From contig JAHGAU010000007.1 in NCBI GenBank assembly GCA_019925105.1, positions 868,001 through 932,000 on the forward strand: a stretch of 64,000 bases of DNA. The letters are read 5' to 3'. The position numbers and the translations under genes were made by a program. Under the pieces are notes generated by a model, which worked only from the letters and a program-made list of their open reading frames with translations, was not told where the DNA came from and made no database searches. The DNA is from Niebla homalea. Its lineage: Eukaryota; Ascomycota; Lecanoromycetes; Lecanorales; Ramalinaceae. This document shows, piece by piece, positions 23,294 through 35,271 of the stretch; within the stretch, counting starts at the first letter, position 1, and every line of letters begins with the position of its first letter.

Positions 23294-25037
23294 ATGATCT
23301 TTAGCTGCGTCATATGCCAACGCACTCTATCCGACATTTACGCTGGGGATGGCGTGAAAAGAGGGTTACGAAAGTATGCAAATCTCGAGTAGCAGTATCT
23401 GCTTGCGGGTGGAGCTGCGGATATTGAGAGTCTGTCCTCGAAGATCCTTCCTGAGCTACGTCCTACGCATCCAGGATCAAGCCGGTCAGGGAAAGTCTAA
23501 CATCTGAGGTTTTGTCTAGACTTCCGGCATCGCCACACAAAGACCGAATCACGAAATTGTGGCTTACTGAATGCGCACACCTCACCTGTGGAGAGCATTT
23601 TGACGGTGGAGGTCTGCATGTCCCTTTTTTGATGCCTGATCCTCGTCCCCGGCGGAGCTTGCTGAAAAAATGTTCTACAGGCGTTCCCTTCCATCCTGAA
23701 CAGGCGCCTCCCAGTGCGCCTTGTCCATTCTGCTGTAAGAGTAACGACGCTCGACCTAAGAGGCTCCTTTTCATCAATGGCACATCCAAGGGTGAATACG
23801 ACAATGAAATCCCGGACTCGTATTTCGAAATCCCTCCTCCCCAGATCAATTGGCCAGAGAAGGGATCCGAAGGACTAAGGGTAAGGGAGGCCGAGAACTC
23901 CATATCAATATTAGACTGACTGGTCATTGGCGTTCTACAAAGTTTCAATATCTCTCCCTGATTCGCTACAGCACCACCATGTTTGAGAAGCTCCACAGGT
24001 GGGAAGCACGACAGCCAGAGATTGTACGACAATTGGATAAACTCTTGTCTTTCAGAAATGAATTGACGAAAGCAAGAATGCAGCTATCGGCGCTTCAACA
24101 GAACACATCCTCAATCGATGCTGCTCTGGCAAACGAGGGTATAGGATCGTCGAGCGAGGCGTCGCCAGTGAAGATCAGCAACAGTCGATTATCACCTGGA
24201 GAGAGCCTAAACGCGTCAGGTCCCTCTATACCAAATAATTCATTGACGGCTCGAGACACAGAACGCCCTGCTACGATAGATGCTGGAGCCGGAGACCATC
24301 ATGAATCCCCTCCACCTCTCAATGTCACTCGAAAGCGCCCGACCGCTAATGTTCATAGTCTCTGTGAATTTGGTAAACGTGAGCAAACGCGATTCATTGA
24401 CCACACTTGCAAGCTACAGGATACCGACCGATCCTGCACTCCGGACCAGGATTCAACGATGAACACCAAAAGACAGAAAATGGCATCGCCGGCGTTGACC
24501 CAACTGCCATCCACGAATCAACCTGTCCCGAACCCATCCCGATATTGGGAATTGCCGTTTCCCTCACATTGCCGTCCACCTATGGTCCAAGCACGGACGT
24601 TAACGCACGATTTGCCAAGCCCTTTCCAGAGGCAGGATTTGGATGCCACGTCACTTCCAGCTCTGGAGCCCACCACAAGGACCATTCAGGCCAGTCCTCG
24701 CAATTGTGCGCTTGTCTCATCCATGCTCTACAACGGCTTGGAACACATGGGAGTTGCTCGATCCACAAACGCCACTTACCACACACTGCGCCACGAGGGG
24801 ATGATACCCAGAAACGAGATCTCGACGCGTGCTGCACCATCTCAATCACCAAACATGACACAACACCCGTTTCCGCCCAGTCTCAGTGTCGATGGACCTG
24901 ATAATCGGACACCTGGCAATGGTGAACTACAACCGTCGTGGCTGAATACGTTCCATGAACGCACGAGACCTTCGTCTTCTTCCAGATCGTACCAAGGATA
25001 CCGCGCGCATGCCTCCGATTGCATGAAAGGAAGCTAG
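23294..25037 (+). CDS. RING-type zinc-binding protein with coiled coil and disordered tail
   Basis: The proposed exons are 23294-23373, 23520-23611, 23681-23880 and 23943-25037, 488 residues. The zinc ligands are spread over three exons: CVICQ near the start, ECAHLTCGEHF, and PCPFCCKSN. The order C-x2-C, C-x-H-x2-C-x2-H, C-x2-C resembles the RING of the meiotic E3 ligases of the HEI10/CCNB1IP1 type, which is only a resemblance. Then come an EYDNEIPDSYFEIPPPQ segment, a probable coiled coil (EKLHRWEARQPEIVRQLDKL onward) and a long Ser/Pro-rich tail. The first intron (146 bases, GTATGC donor, CTAAC branch) skips an in-frame TAG at 23390; see findings. Ubiquitin or SUMO ligase activity is an inference. 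Confidence 0.65.
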
Positions 25038-25777
25038 ATCTCGGCTCCGCTCAAATGTCCAACCCAGTGATGTCTCACAGAGGTCGCCGACCTGATCCTG
25101 AATGGCCTCCTGCATACCCTTCTGTACCCTTTGCTAGTTAAACCGGATGTGGACTTTGACCGCAAAGTGTTAGGAAACCATGCAGCTTGGTAATACCCGT
25201 GCATGAATAGAGCTTCCGAATGCTTGCACGCTGTCTGGGACTTGGTCGGTGTGGAAGATCACAGTCCGACTCGATACTCGGAAGCGTGAAAGATGGCACT
25301 GCTCAATTGCATCAGGTTGCCAAACTGTGTGTGCAAGACACCGTGATGCAGGGGCGGGAGAAAAGCGGATGAATTGGGGAGGCAGAATCAATGCCCTGGC
25401 ATCTACGGCTGGTTTCGTATCTAGATCCGAAGAAGCTTTATGAATTCTCTGAGACAATGAGACCTTTGCAATTGAGCAGGCATGCCTTATCATTGACGCT
25501 AGGAAGAATACTGCCAATTCGCAAAATTGTGCGATCAACCTCTCAGGACTCACGCATTAACAGAAAAGTATAACAGGGCGGAAAGACACACGGGCAAGTA
25601 GATGAAGCCACTCAATGAGACAACGTGGACCAGTCCACCCATTCTACGACATGAAGCCCAACAGGAGGGATCTCAGAGGTAAGCGTGTAGTTGCACTTCA
25701 TATCCCTATAGTTGCCCAAGAGCTCCCCCCAAAGTCAAACCAAAGTCCACGCCGGGCAAGGGTCTATCCAAAGCCAT
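25038..25777. other. Intergenic between convergent genes
   Basis: These 740 bases hold the 3' flanks of the RING gene and of the DUF1761-like gene. Open frames on both strands are short and have no motifs. Confidence 0.5.
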
Positions 25778-26486
25778 CTAGTCAAATGGGTTCGTGCGGG
25801 TTCCCCAGTAAGTAAGGAACAAGCTCAGGCCAACGGTCTCGAAGACACGAGCGAGGGCACCGACGGCGACGGTGTCAAGGGGTCGTTTTTCGGTGAATAC
25901 TTGGGAAATAAACTGGGTTCAGGTTAGAAAGAAAGTGATGGGCTGGAGACGAGGCTCATGACTGACGCTGGGTGCAGAGCTAGCCATGAAGATCAAGCTG
26001 CCCAGATACGCGGCACCTTTGTAGCTCAAGGTACCAGTGGCATTGATCAAAGCGCCGACGCCGTACGATTGAACCGCGCTGCCGGCAAGAGAGGATCCCC
26101 AGGCTGCGGCGGCGCTAGCGGTCTCCTTGGATTTGAGAAATTCCTCCTTGGAGTTGGCCTGTTGTGCACGGTGATACGTGTCACCAAAGACGGGCGCAAG
26201 GACAGCAAGGGAAGCGGTGTGGGTAAAGATGGTCCCAAGTGCAATGGCAGATGGCTTGACCGGCGGTAGATCTTGTTTAGATGATACTCGTTAGTGAGGA
26301 ACAGCAAGCTTTTGCGCTGAGCGGTCGGGTCAGGAAGCAACCGGTGTTCCCCGTTAAGGGGTAGTATAATGGAAACATGAGAAGGACATGATTGTGATAT
26401 GAGCGGGTGCGATGGAGATGTGACGGTATCTGGATGGGGAGGTGGTAAAAGAGAGGGGTTGTCGACTTACAATGAAGAGTTGCCAT
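25778..26486 (-). CDS. Small membrane protein, DUF1761-like
   Basis: Exons on the minus strand are 26486-26471, 26271-25967 and 25912-25778, giving 151 residues. The first exon has only 16 bases (MATLH plus one base) and its 199-base intron is the longest in the window; the GTAAGT donor and matching phase support it. The protein has four hydrophobic stretches: IALGTIFTHTASLAVLAPVF, the Ala-rich AAAAWGSSLAGSAV, the YKGAAYLGSLIFMAS segment and LARVFETVGLSLFLTYWGT. The wording SYGVGALINATGTLSYKGAA is familiar from fungal proteins annotated as DUF1761. Function is unknown. It is convergent with the RING gene. Confidence 0.75.
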
Positions 26487-26948
26487 TTTGGAATGATTGA
26501 ATGCTGACGAAGGTGGGATGGACTCTGGATTGCTCAGGTAGTTCGACAGATGGGCAGTATGTGAACTTTGAAGGTAAGTTAATCAGATGAGGTGAAGTTG
26601 AGGAAGCAAGAAGCAAGAAGAAGAAGCATCGTCAAATTTTGGGGGAAAGCTTGGAAAGACTACACTCTAGGCCCTAAGAAGATTAGCCCGTGGCCAAATT
26701 TCCCCTAATTTCTTTCTCGATCATGGGATCTGGTGTATGTTTCGTGATACGTCATTGTGACTGAGCATCCGCGAGCTTGCCCAGCCTCTGTCACTGGCAC
26801 CGGTAATCTACGCAATTTGGTCTCACATCGAGATTTGTAATGTATCAATGTTACAATCAAAAACCTTTTGCTGTTGCGTGCCAACCTTTCGAAATACATG
26901 CCACGCGTTTGAGCCTTGTGTGCTTGCATGGAATCTTGTTGAAGGTGG
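26487..26948. other. Intergenic, promoter of the DUF1761-like gene and 3' flank of sepH
   Basis: No supported gene. The stretch contains a purine-rich AAG/GAAG run at about 26,605-26,630 and short open frames without motifs. Confidence 0.5.
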
Positions 26949-29900
26949 TCATTCAATATCGGCATTCACTCGCCGTCTTCTTCGCGAATTAGGGGTCGGC
27001 ATGCGAGTTGCATCTTTCACCTGTGTCTTTCCTATCTCACTTCCGCCCACTACATCTTCACTTCGATCTTTCTTTGGTGAAACAATGACTTGTCGAGGCA
27101 CGCGAGTCGATGTTGTTCGTGGTAACCTGCTCTTGGTGGCAGAACCCGTCGCCATGACCTGTAAGCCGCTGGCGCCACTTCCGTCTCTACTGGTAGGTCG
27201 GTAAGGGAACCCCCCACCAACACCGTTTCTCTGTCGAGTTTCTCTATCAAAAATGTAATTCGTCGCATGAGCCGAGCGGCTACTGGTGGGAGTCGTAGGG
27301 GTCGAGTAGCTCGTGAGCAAGTTTGGCGGTGTTGTTGATGAGCTTGATCTCCGCGTTTGCCTCCGTCGGCTGCTGTTTATGCCAACAGTATCGTGCGATC
27401 CTCCTGACTTGACAAGTTCACCTGCCATGTTGCGCACCAGGACAGCGCTATCACTTTCTGCCAGTCGCTGAATGGCGTCTCCAAGGCCATATTGCCGAAT
27501 CAACATGCCGGGCTCTTCGCTGACATCACAAATGCTACGGATGATGCGCAGCAGGTTGAGCCGCACCACCGCCTTATTTGATTGGAGCTTTTGCAAGATT
27601 CGGTGGAACAACTCTGGATTGGCAAGACTGAGCGCCACGGGAGGGCTCAGTCGCAGTAACTTTTGCAGAGGTTCCAACAGGTTCTCGAACGCATTGGCCT
27701 TGGCCGTCGTGAAGCACCTGACGATGCCAGTAGTGAAGGAGCCGTCGAGGAGCTGCTCCTCCACTTTGGCCGTTTCTTCCTGAAGCCTGTACATGTGAGC
27801 CATGGTTGGTTCAAGGGGATGACCCAATGACCTACCAGATAAAGATGGCGTCCAAAGCTGTCACCTGCCAGAACTCGTCAGTGAGCAAAGAGATGTAAAA
27901 CGCGAGCCCTTTGTTTCTCCACAACTCTCTTCGGCCCACTTTGCCTGATGCTGCCATGTCGCACAGCACCGGCAATGCGAACTCCTTGAGTGGACCTTTA
28001 GTCATGATGATGCGTTGCAGAACAGGGATGATCCCGTTGAGCGCAGCGTCCTCTTGCCGTGATTTATTCAATCGGCATAGGTTATAAATGGTGTTCAGGA
28101 CCTGGTTTGAGATCTCGCGATAATGTGATTCATTAGAGCTGCTGCGAAGTAGATCGGTCAGCACATCGATGGCGTTGGAGTTTTGCAAAGCATCCAGGGT
28201 GGTCGATAGCATCGAGAGATTTTTGATGAATTTCAGCATAGTAATCTGGTGATCCGGGGACATTCTCCTGAGCTCCTTCAAGACACCTGCCTGTACATTA
28301 GCACGAGGAGTCATTTCTTCGTCACCATACTTACGATGGAGAATCGTTCGTTCTGCAATCAATTCCTTCACGTGGTTCTCAGCCTGTGAAAACAGAAAGA
28401 AGATGTTTGCAATCCGGCCTTCACACAATTCGGCGAGCTCGCCCTCTTCATCGAGGACCCTGCTCAACACGAGGGATAGAGGATCCAGTACGGAGTTTCG
28501 GGAAAGGATCCTGCAGAAGTCATTCTTTGGAGTCGGCCCCTGCAATTCGAAGACGCTCCAAATGCCATTGACCCCTATCAGAACTAGGTCGCGTTCGTCC
28601 TCGTAGTCCTCCTCGAGGAATTCCACGAGCACTTTAAGCCCTCCTGCGCTGACAAACATCTGTAGAGTCAAAGTGGATGTCTGGAACATTTGACGAGTGA
28701 AGGCAGCTGCCTCAAGTCGGATCTCGCTTGGAAATCTTTTGGAAGCATATTGGGTGATGATGGGAATGCCACCAACAAAGCAGAGGTTTTCTTGTATCTC
28801 TACTTCCTCATAGATGATGGTATTCACAATCCTGAGAAGATTGAAGATGATTTCCCGGTGCCGGCAAGCCTCAAGAATCTCGAGAATTGGGAGCATACCA
28901 TGGGCACTGACAATGACCCCTTTGGTGTCAGGCAGGTCGGCCAGAACTTCGAGCAATTGTTCAGATATATCTGCAAGAAGATCATCCGCTTGCGTAGTCT
29001 TGAGGGAGCTGACCAGCCCTTCGACTTGAGTACAAACTCTTGCATATTTGTCACGGGCAACGTTTGCCTCGAGATCCATCTCGTCGAAGCTTTCCTCTAG
29101 TTGTGCGAACGGATCGTCCTCATCATCCTCGTCATCACCAAGCCATGAATTGTTAGAGAGCTTTGAACTGAGCACAAAAGTCCCGCCGTCGGAACCCGAG
29201 CCTTTTTCACTATCAGCTGTGTCGAGAATGGTGGGCGGTTTGGCGAAGATATCGGAGAAATCCTCATCTTGCTCGTCTTCTGCATATCTCTGAATCTCTG
29301 CAGAGGACCTCGTGCGCCTCACGAGAGGCTGCCTGCTCGCATTTGAGGGAGGCCGATTCAGACTCCCAGGAGTCTTTGGAGGCTGTGCCCCTAAGACGAG
29401 TGCACCGGTACCGGAGTGATGGTACAGCTTAGTAGGCGTAAATGTCGAACGCTGACTCTATCTTATCAGCTCAATCTCCGACGTAGTGCGTGGATGCCTA
29501 CCTTTCGCAGACTCAGTCGTTTCCCAAAATTGGCACAATCGACAATCAGGTCGGAGTAGTCCTCGTCGGGAGATTCCGTAAATTGCTGAGCTGAGTGCTT
29601 CGTTGGTCTGCTTGCAGCTAATGTCTGTCTCTGGTGATTGGCAGAGGCATCCGCACATGCTCGGGAAGCTGGATTAGAACCACCTGTGTCAAAGTGATCG
29701 GGCGGGACAGCACCAGCAGCTCGCGGATGTCCAGCCTGCCTTTGGATTGACGGTCGAATGGTTTCTAAAGGGTCAGATACATTGCGCTGCCGCGAAGTCC
29801 CAACGGTGAGATCACCGAGGAAATTGTCGTCCCAATTCGCCTCCTCCGTGACTGTTTCGAAAGATGCAAACGCTCGCAATTTCTCCGCGGATAGTAGCCC

Positions 29901-31187
29901 TCCAAAGTTGTCCTTGGGCTTGAGGTGAGGGAGTTGTAGCGCGCTAGGAGAAATAGCAGAATCAAAATCATTATCCCAATTGTCATCGGTGGATGTGCTA
30001 GGAGATCGAAACTGCTGAGGATTTAAACGGGGCTTGGCCAAATGAAGAGGAGTCTTCATGGGTTTCGTGACAGGAAAGGGCTGATCACGGCGCCCTGGCA
30101 CTGGACTTGAAGACATTGGTCGCGATGCCCTTCGCAAGGACCCTCCATTAGGGGATTTGAGCGCCTCATTCCATTCCTGCACACTTTTCACGGCCTGCGT
30201 GTACTCGGTGGGCTTTTGGGGAACCTCGACGTCTGAGCGCTTCGCATTGACAATCCATGGATGCTTCAGAAGCTTCCGCGCTGATACTCTGAGGTTGGGA
30301 TCCTTCTGAAAGCACTGCACCAGGAAATCCCTGACGATTGGGGAGGCCCCTTCGGGCAACGGAGGATGGTCGTCATTAACAATGCGGAACAGAGCATGCA
30401 TGGGCTGTAGTTTATGATAAGGCGGCTTCCCGTCGAGAAGCTCAATGACGGTGCACCCAAGGCTCCAAATGTCGGAAGCAGTCGTAGCTCCAGAAAGCTC
30501 GATTACCTCTGGAGCCATCCAGTAAGGGGTTCCGACAACGCTAGCTTCGTGGAAAGTAGAAGTTTTGGTTGCCACTCCAAAGTCCGCTAACTTGACGAGT
30601 CCCTGTTTGGTGGTGAGAATATTGGCACCTTTGATGTCTCGATGGATGACACCTTGCTCGTGCAGGTAGAGAAGACCATGGAGCACCTGGGACATGTAGA
30701 TACCAACTAGATTCTCCGGGAACTTTCCAAAGTTCTTGGATATGGAGTGCAATGAACCATTCTCACAATACTCCAGGATAATGTTTAGGGACTCTGCCGA
30801 TTTGACGAAGCCACGATACTTGACAATATTGGGATGATCCAGGTTCTTCAGAAGATCGATCTCAAGGGTGATGACTCGGAGCTCGCTCTTGGGAAGATCT
30901 GCGAGTTTGACTTGCTTGACAGCCACAGTCTCCCCAGTCCCCATGTTCAGCGCTCGATAGACCGATCCGAAAGCGCCCTTCCCTACACAGTCGCCGAGTT
31001 GGTAGTCCTTGAGCCCGGCGTCATGAGCTGACCTCGACGATTGTGCTTTTTTTTTTGATTGTCCCATCGCAGCGGCTGTCCCAGATTGCCTTCTCATTAC
31101 ATCCTGGGCTGAACCCAAAGCTTTGACATTAAGGACCTCCGAATTCGTCTCCTTCCCATTTTCATCGCGGAAAAGCCCGGGACCCAT
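26949..31187 (-). CDS. sepH: Septation initiation network protein kinase (Cdc7/SepH type)
   Basis: This Ser/Thr kinase acts downstream of the Spg1 GTPase at spindle poles and triggers septum formation. Minus-strand exons 31187-29502, 29451-28335, 28286-27836 and 27786-26949 give 1363 residues, close to Aspergillus SepH. The kinase domain spans about residues 62-312: GKGAFGSV loop (69-76), VAVK lysine (K91), HRD (182-184), DFG (202-204), APE (225-227). A Ser/Pro-rich linker follows, then an armadillo-like helical region with DFSDIF, MLKFIKNLSMLSTTLDALQN and AIFIWLQEETAKVEEQL, and a basic Ser-rich tail. The 48-base intron 28287-28334 is a multiple of three without a stop. The start is the first in-frame ATG after an upstream stop. 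Confidence 0.95.
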
Positions 31188-31683
31188 GACTGAATTGTGC
31201 CTCGAGTATTGACTCCAACTCCGGAGCGGCAGACGATGGCTTGAAGGTAAAGGACTTGACGACGAACATTGCAGACATATCAGCTTCTGGTATCCAGGAT
31301 AATGATAGTTGCGGATAATAGAGAAGCGAGCCCGCAAGGTAGGGTGTCAAGTTATTGGTCTGATTTACGGCATGAAGTTAGATCGATGATTTGGCGAAGC
31401 AACACGTACGGGAAACAAGCGCTGCAACAGAGGCTCGTGATTGCCATTGCACAACATAGGTGGCCACTGACAGAAGTTGAGGAAGCTCACAACCCCATAT
31501 TCTGTTCACTAAACCATTGCAATTGAGGTTGTAACACACACAAAAAGGCACATGTGGGAGGCAAGAGGTTCTCCTTGTTCTCCTTCTCGAGCTAGTCTAC
31601 AAATGTATTCCGCGATAGAGTATCATCGAAAGTAGATCGTCCTGGATTACATTTACCGCCGCTTCCCGGTATCTCGTCTCTAC
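31188..31683. other. Intergenic, promoter of sepH and 3' flank of FOL3
   Basis: About 500 bases between two genes on the minus strand. The sepH frame stays open upstream of its first ATG to about 31,337, but without another ATG, so this is treated as leader. No other gene is seen. Confidence 0.5.
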
Positions 31684-32979
31684 CTAATGCTCATGTATCT
31701 CATCGTGTTTCTGACTCGTCTCTGGAGCGGTCAACGGCGCTGCTTGCTGTCTGGATAGCCGTATAGCGTCCGAAATCAGATACAGGCTACCTGAAATAAC
31801 GATACTCCCGTGATTTGCTACTCTTGCGGCAAGTCGAAGCGCATCATCGATGTTGGAGGATACAACAAAGGTTTGCTCGAGAGAAGCAACTAGCTCTGCG
31901 ATTGCTACGATCTCTTCGGGAGCCATTGCCTGAACCCAGGGCATTCCAGCCACAGGCCCAAATGGCACAGCAACAAGGTTGTCGCCAGACAACAGAAGTG
32001 CGGACAGAATCTCTCGAGCATGCTTGCCCTGCGACATGCCAACGATCCAAGTTACGCGAGGTGTCTGGGGACGTAATCGTGTTTTCACGCACAAGGAGAG
32101 CGCTTCCGCGGACAGCACATTATGAGCACCATCGAGTAGGACAGGTAACGGACGGTTCGTAGCATCCTTGAAAACGGCATGTTGAAGCCTACCCGGCCAA
32201 TCAGTTTCTTTAGCAGCTGCGAGAAGCGATCCGGGGGCGATTGGGCGGCTCAACTCCTTCAGCAGCGTTTTGACGGCTACTGTTGCTAGGCTAATGTTGA
32301 CGAGCTGATGAGGTAGATACTCGTGATCGCCTAAACCACGATAGATCGCTTGTGTGTCGTTTGGTACATCATCGGGCACGAGCCGAAAGCAGGAAGACCT
32401 CACTCGGTCTGAGTAGGCTTTGAGCACACTGATCACGGATGCTGTGTTGCTTCCATCGACTAAACACGGAGCTCGCGCTTTCATGATGCCAGCCTTGTGT
32501 AAGGCAATGTCCTCAAGCTTGTCACCCAAGTACAGCTGGTGGTCTTCGCCAATCCTGGTGATGACGGTGACGGCTGGTTGCTCCAGGACGTTCGTCGCGT
32601 CATGCAGGCCTCCCATGCCCACTTCAACAACCCCAACCTCGACTTCTTCTTTGGTGAAGATTTCGAATGCAATCGCAGTAAGGATCTCGAATTCGGTGGC
32701 ACCGATCTCTTCGGCGTGATCTCTAAATTTGACTGAAGACTCAGTATCCTGGAAAAGGCGAGAAGAGACCGTCTGGTCGTCGATGGTGATGCAATCCCAT
32801 CTGTCGACGAGATGAGGAGATGTAAATCGACCACATTTGACATTGCTCGCTCGGAGCATTGCCGATGCGTAAGCACATACTGAGCCTTTACCATTGGTTC
32901 CAGCAACATGGATGGCTTTCCAGGGAAGCGGATTGCTTTTCAATAGACGGGAGATTCGCCCAAGTCCAAATTCTATCAT
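31684..32979 (-). CDS. FOL3: Dihydrofolate synthase (folylpolyglutamate synthase family)
   Basis: The enzyme adds glutamate to dihydropteroate to make dihydrofolate with ATP, in de novo folate synthesis. A single exon encodes 431 residues. Motifs in order are the ATP-binding GTNGKGS (27-33), TSPHLVDRWD, the GVVEVGMGGLHDATN segment (usually GGRLDATN), ITRIGEDHQLYLGD, HKAGIMK and LLDGAHN. It has the shorter form and wording of Fol3-type dihydrofolate synthases rather than Met7-type polyglutamate synthases; the split between the two is by overall resemblance. No organelle presequence is visible. It is divergent from the gene at 33670. Confidence 0.9.
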   Translation of the reverse strand: MIEFGLGRISRLLKSNPLPWKAIHVAGTNGKGSVCAYASAMLRASNVKCGRFTSPHLVDRWDCITIDDQTVSSRLFQDTESSVKFRDHAEEIGATEFEILTAIAFEIFTKEEVEVGVVEVGMGGLHDATNVLEQPAVTVITRIGEDHQLYLGDKLEDIALHKAGIMKARAPCLVDGSNTASVISVLKAYSDRVRSSCFRLVPDDVPNDTQAIYRGLGDHEYLPHQLVNISLATVAVKTLLKELSRPIAPGSLLAAAKETDWPGRLQHAVFKDATNRPLPVLLDGAHNVLSAEALSLCVKTRLRPQTPRVTWIVGMSQGKHAREILSALLLSGDNLVAVPFGPVAGMPWVQAMAPEEIVAIAELVASLEQTFVVSSNIDDALRLAARVANHGSIVISGSLYLISDAIRLSRQQAAPLTAPETSQKHDEIHEH

Positions 32980-33669
32980 GTCGTCGGAGCTCTATCCCTA
33001 TCCTAGCTGAGCTTGACATTGAAAGTGCACCACAATGCCATTAAAGATTGGTAAGTGATCAGCCATATGGGCCAAGACGGAGGCATCAAAGCATACACGC
33101 TCAATCTCTATCTGAGCTTGAACGCTGCCAAGTGCCTAGATATTCATCAAGGATGCGATCTACGAAATACAACATTAATATATGTAGTGGGTTCATTAGA
33201 GTCACATGACCTGATACAGGCCAGCCCTAAAATGGTAATGAAATGCCTCAGCCCTTAATGATTCACCACGCCAATTGATACGCGGGAATTAGGATAGCAC
33301 GCCGCTTGCACTAGTCTTTGCCCTCCCGCCCCTTGCGCATTCCTTCCTCTGCCTTGCGGCTTGCGCTGCCCCTTCGATCACCAGGCGCATCAATTGTTGT
33401 TTGATATCACAGCAGGAGTCGCTTTCAGGTTGATCCAAGCAGCCGTCAGCGCAGGCGTCGGAGATACCCACCATCATCTTTTCGTGCGCACAACGGAGTG
33501 GAAAATGGGTCTTAGGTAAGTCGTCATCCCGGCGCGTGCTATTTGGTGAAGTCCGTCAGTGAGCGTTCATTATGAGCCTGTCGTACCGCGATCTTGCGCC
33601 TTCAAGTACCCTAGTCGCATGCAATATACATTGCCAACTTCTTGACTGACTGGGCGCGCATCGTCAAGG
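32980..33669. promoter_or_regulatory. Divergent promoter region, FOL3 / disordered protein gene
   Basis: These 690 bases lie between two diverging start codons. On the minus strand 33289-33477 could encode a 62-residue Cys-containing peptide, but it has no known motif or splice partner, so I do not call it. Confidence 0.45.
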
Positions 33670-35271
33670 ATGTTTGTCGAGCCCGACGTGGCGGCAGCAA
33701 GAACGTTGGCTAAGGGGGATCCTACCGCCCCCGCTCGCTCTACAATCCGACGTCAGCGAGCTCCGAGAATCAGCGCAAACACGCGTTCTGAACACGCTCC
33801 TCCCCCTTCGTTCCAGACACATGTCCGCCGTCAAACGGGTAGAGAGACCCGTGCCCGATATCATGCAGAACGGACGTCGTTGGAAGACCTACGTCGCAGG
33901 AATGGTGACTCTGGCCATCGTGCCTTTAGAGGAGCTGCGATGGATGACATGTCTAGTTTAGAGAGAATCTTCCTCCAAAACACTCGATCAGGTATACAAA
34001 CCTCCGATGTTGGGGATGAACAGGTGTTGCGACCAAGCGGCTCCGCGGCTCTTCACATGCGTCAACCTGTTGGCGCGTTGGATCACCAACGACTTGAGCA
34101 TTTACAAGGAAACAATTATGCTCAACGAACGTCAATTCCGAGAGAGAATCCACATCGTATGCCATCAATCCGACGCCTCCAGGATGGTCCAACTTTGACA
34201 CCTGGGAGGCATTCAAATTCCGACATGGCTTCTTCAGTCTTTTTGAACCGATCACCGCCCCGGAATCACACCAATCAATACCTGGGAAGCGCTGCATACA
34301 CGCCCGGCTTTCCTCCAGCGCATCAGCTGGACTCTCACCGTTCAAGCTCTCGTCGATCTGCAAGAATGGTGGAGTTGGCAAGCTTAGCAAATCAAGCCCG
34401 AGATCTTCGGGAGTTGCCCCAGCATAGTCAGAACTCTAGTCTGCAGGCTGTTCTTTCCCAGCTCACGAGTATGATGGGTCGCAGCTCGGCAGTCCTGTCG
34501 CCCGCGTATCTCCGAATAGAAATGCAAATGATTTGTTCCATCAGGAATCACCTAATACAAGTAGAGGCCGGCAGCCTTTCAGATCAAGCGCATCCCGGAT
34601 CGGAGGGAGCGGAGGCTGTACATTTGCCGCCGCTACACCGGATGAGCCGTCACTTGTCAGTGCCAGAGACCAGTAATTTCTCGAACAGAAATCCCTCTCG
34701 CCAGGGCAACCTCGACGGGCTGGGAGACCGCGAGCGTAGCCTCAGCCCAGAAGCCATTAGTTGGGAGACAATGCTTACCACGATAACACCCGATGACCGG
34801 ATCCCTAGCACCCACTCGTCCTTCACGTCAGCAACGATATCTGACTCCATGGATTCTCTTGAATCAACCTCTACCTCCGCCTCCTCCCGTACTCATCACA
34901 CAGATTCGCCCCTGGCTCTCCCCAATGAACCTTGTCCTTTGGGGGAATGGAGTGGCTCTCTCAACGCATTCCAAGCCGGAACGAGGAGCGAGATGGGATC
35001 ATCTCATTTGCAGGAGACTATAAGAGATTTCCTGTCCCACGCCAACGACCATCTTGATCGCATTGAACTACTATCGAGACGACTCGCTCAATCGCGGTCG
35101 CAAGGTCAATCAGAAGCGCAACATGGTAGTACGCTCGGCCACTACGAAGAGCTACAGAGTCTGGAGATAACCTTACAGCGATTGGAAAGTTACGTGCAAC
35201 AGGAGAGGTCGTCCAACCTCGGATTCTGGACCAGCCCGGATGGAGGACGAACGGGCCGTGAAAGGCTTTGA
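33670..35271 (+). CDS. Ser/Arg-rich, mostly disordered protein of unknown function
   Basis: One open frame of 533 residues starts at the first ATG after an upstream stop. The first 90 residues are basic (many Arg, such as RRQRAPRISANTR). Most of the rest is low-complexity Ser/Arg/Gln. Two segments look structured or conserved: SLSPEAISWETMLTTITPDD followed by a Ser-rich run, and a C-terminal helical stretch TIRDFLSHANDHLDRIELLSRRLAQS that may form a coiled coil. I cannot name the family. An overlapping alternative frame around 34,490-34,680 is also open, so a hidden intron in that area cannot be excluded. Confidence 0.65.
   Translation: MFVEPDVAAARTLAKGDPTAPARSTIRRQRAPRISANTRSEHAPPPSFQTHVRRQTGRETRARYHAERTSLEDLRRRNGDSGHRAFRGAAMDDMSSLERIFLQNTRSGIQTSDVGDEQVLRPSGSAALHMRQPVGALDHQRLEHLQGNNYAQRTSIPRENPHRMPSIRRLQDGPTLTPGRHSNSDMASSVFLNRSPPRNHTNQYLGSAAYTPGFPPAHQLDSHRSSSRRSARMVELASLANQARDLRELPQHSQNSSLQAVLSQLTSMMGRSSAVLSPAYLRIEMQMICSIRNHLIQVEAGSLSDQAHPGSEGAEAVHLPPLHRMSRHLSVPETSNFSNRNPSRQGNLDGLGDRERSLSPEAISWETMLTTITPDDRIPSTHSSFTSATISDSMDSLESTSTSASSRTHHTDSPLALPNEPCPLGEWSGSLNAFQAGTRSEMGSSHLQETIRDFLSHANDHLDRIELLSRRLAQSRSQGQSEAQHGSTLGHYEELQSLEITLQRLESYVQQERSSNLGFWTSPDGGRTGRERL

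Noticed and set aside
33289..33477. 62-codon Cys-containing minus-strand frame
   Set aside because: No family pattern or splice partner; sits in a divergent promoter region.
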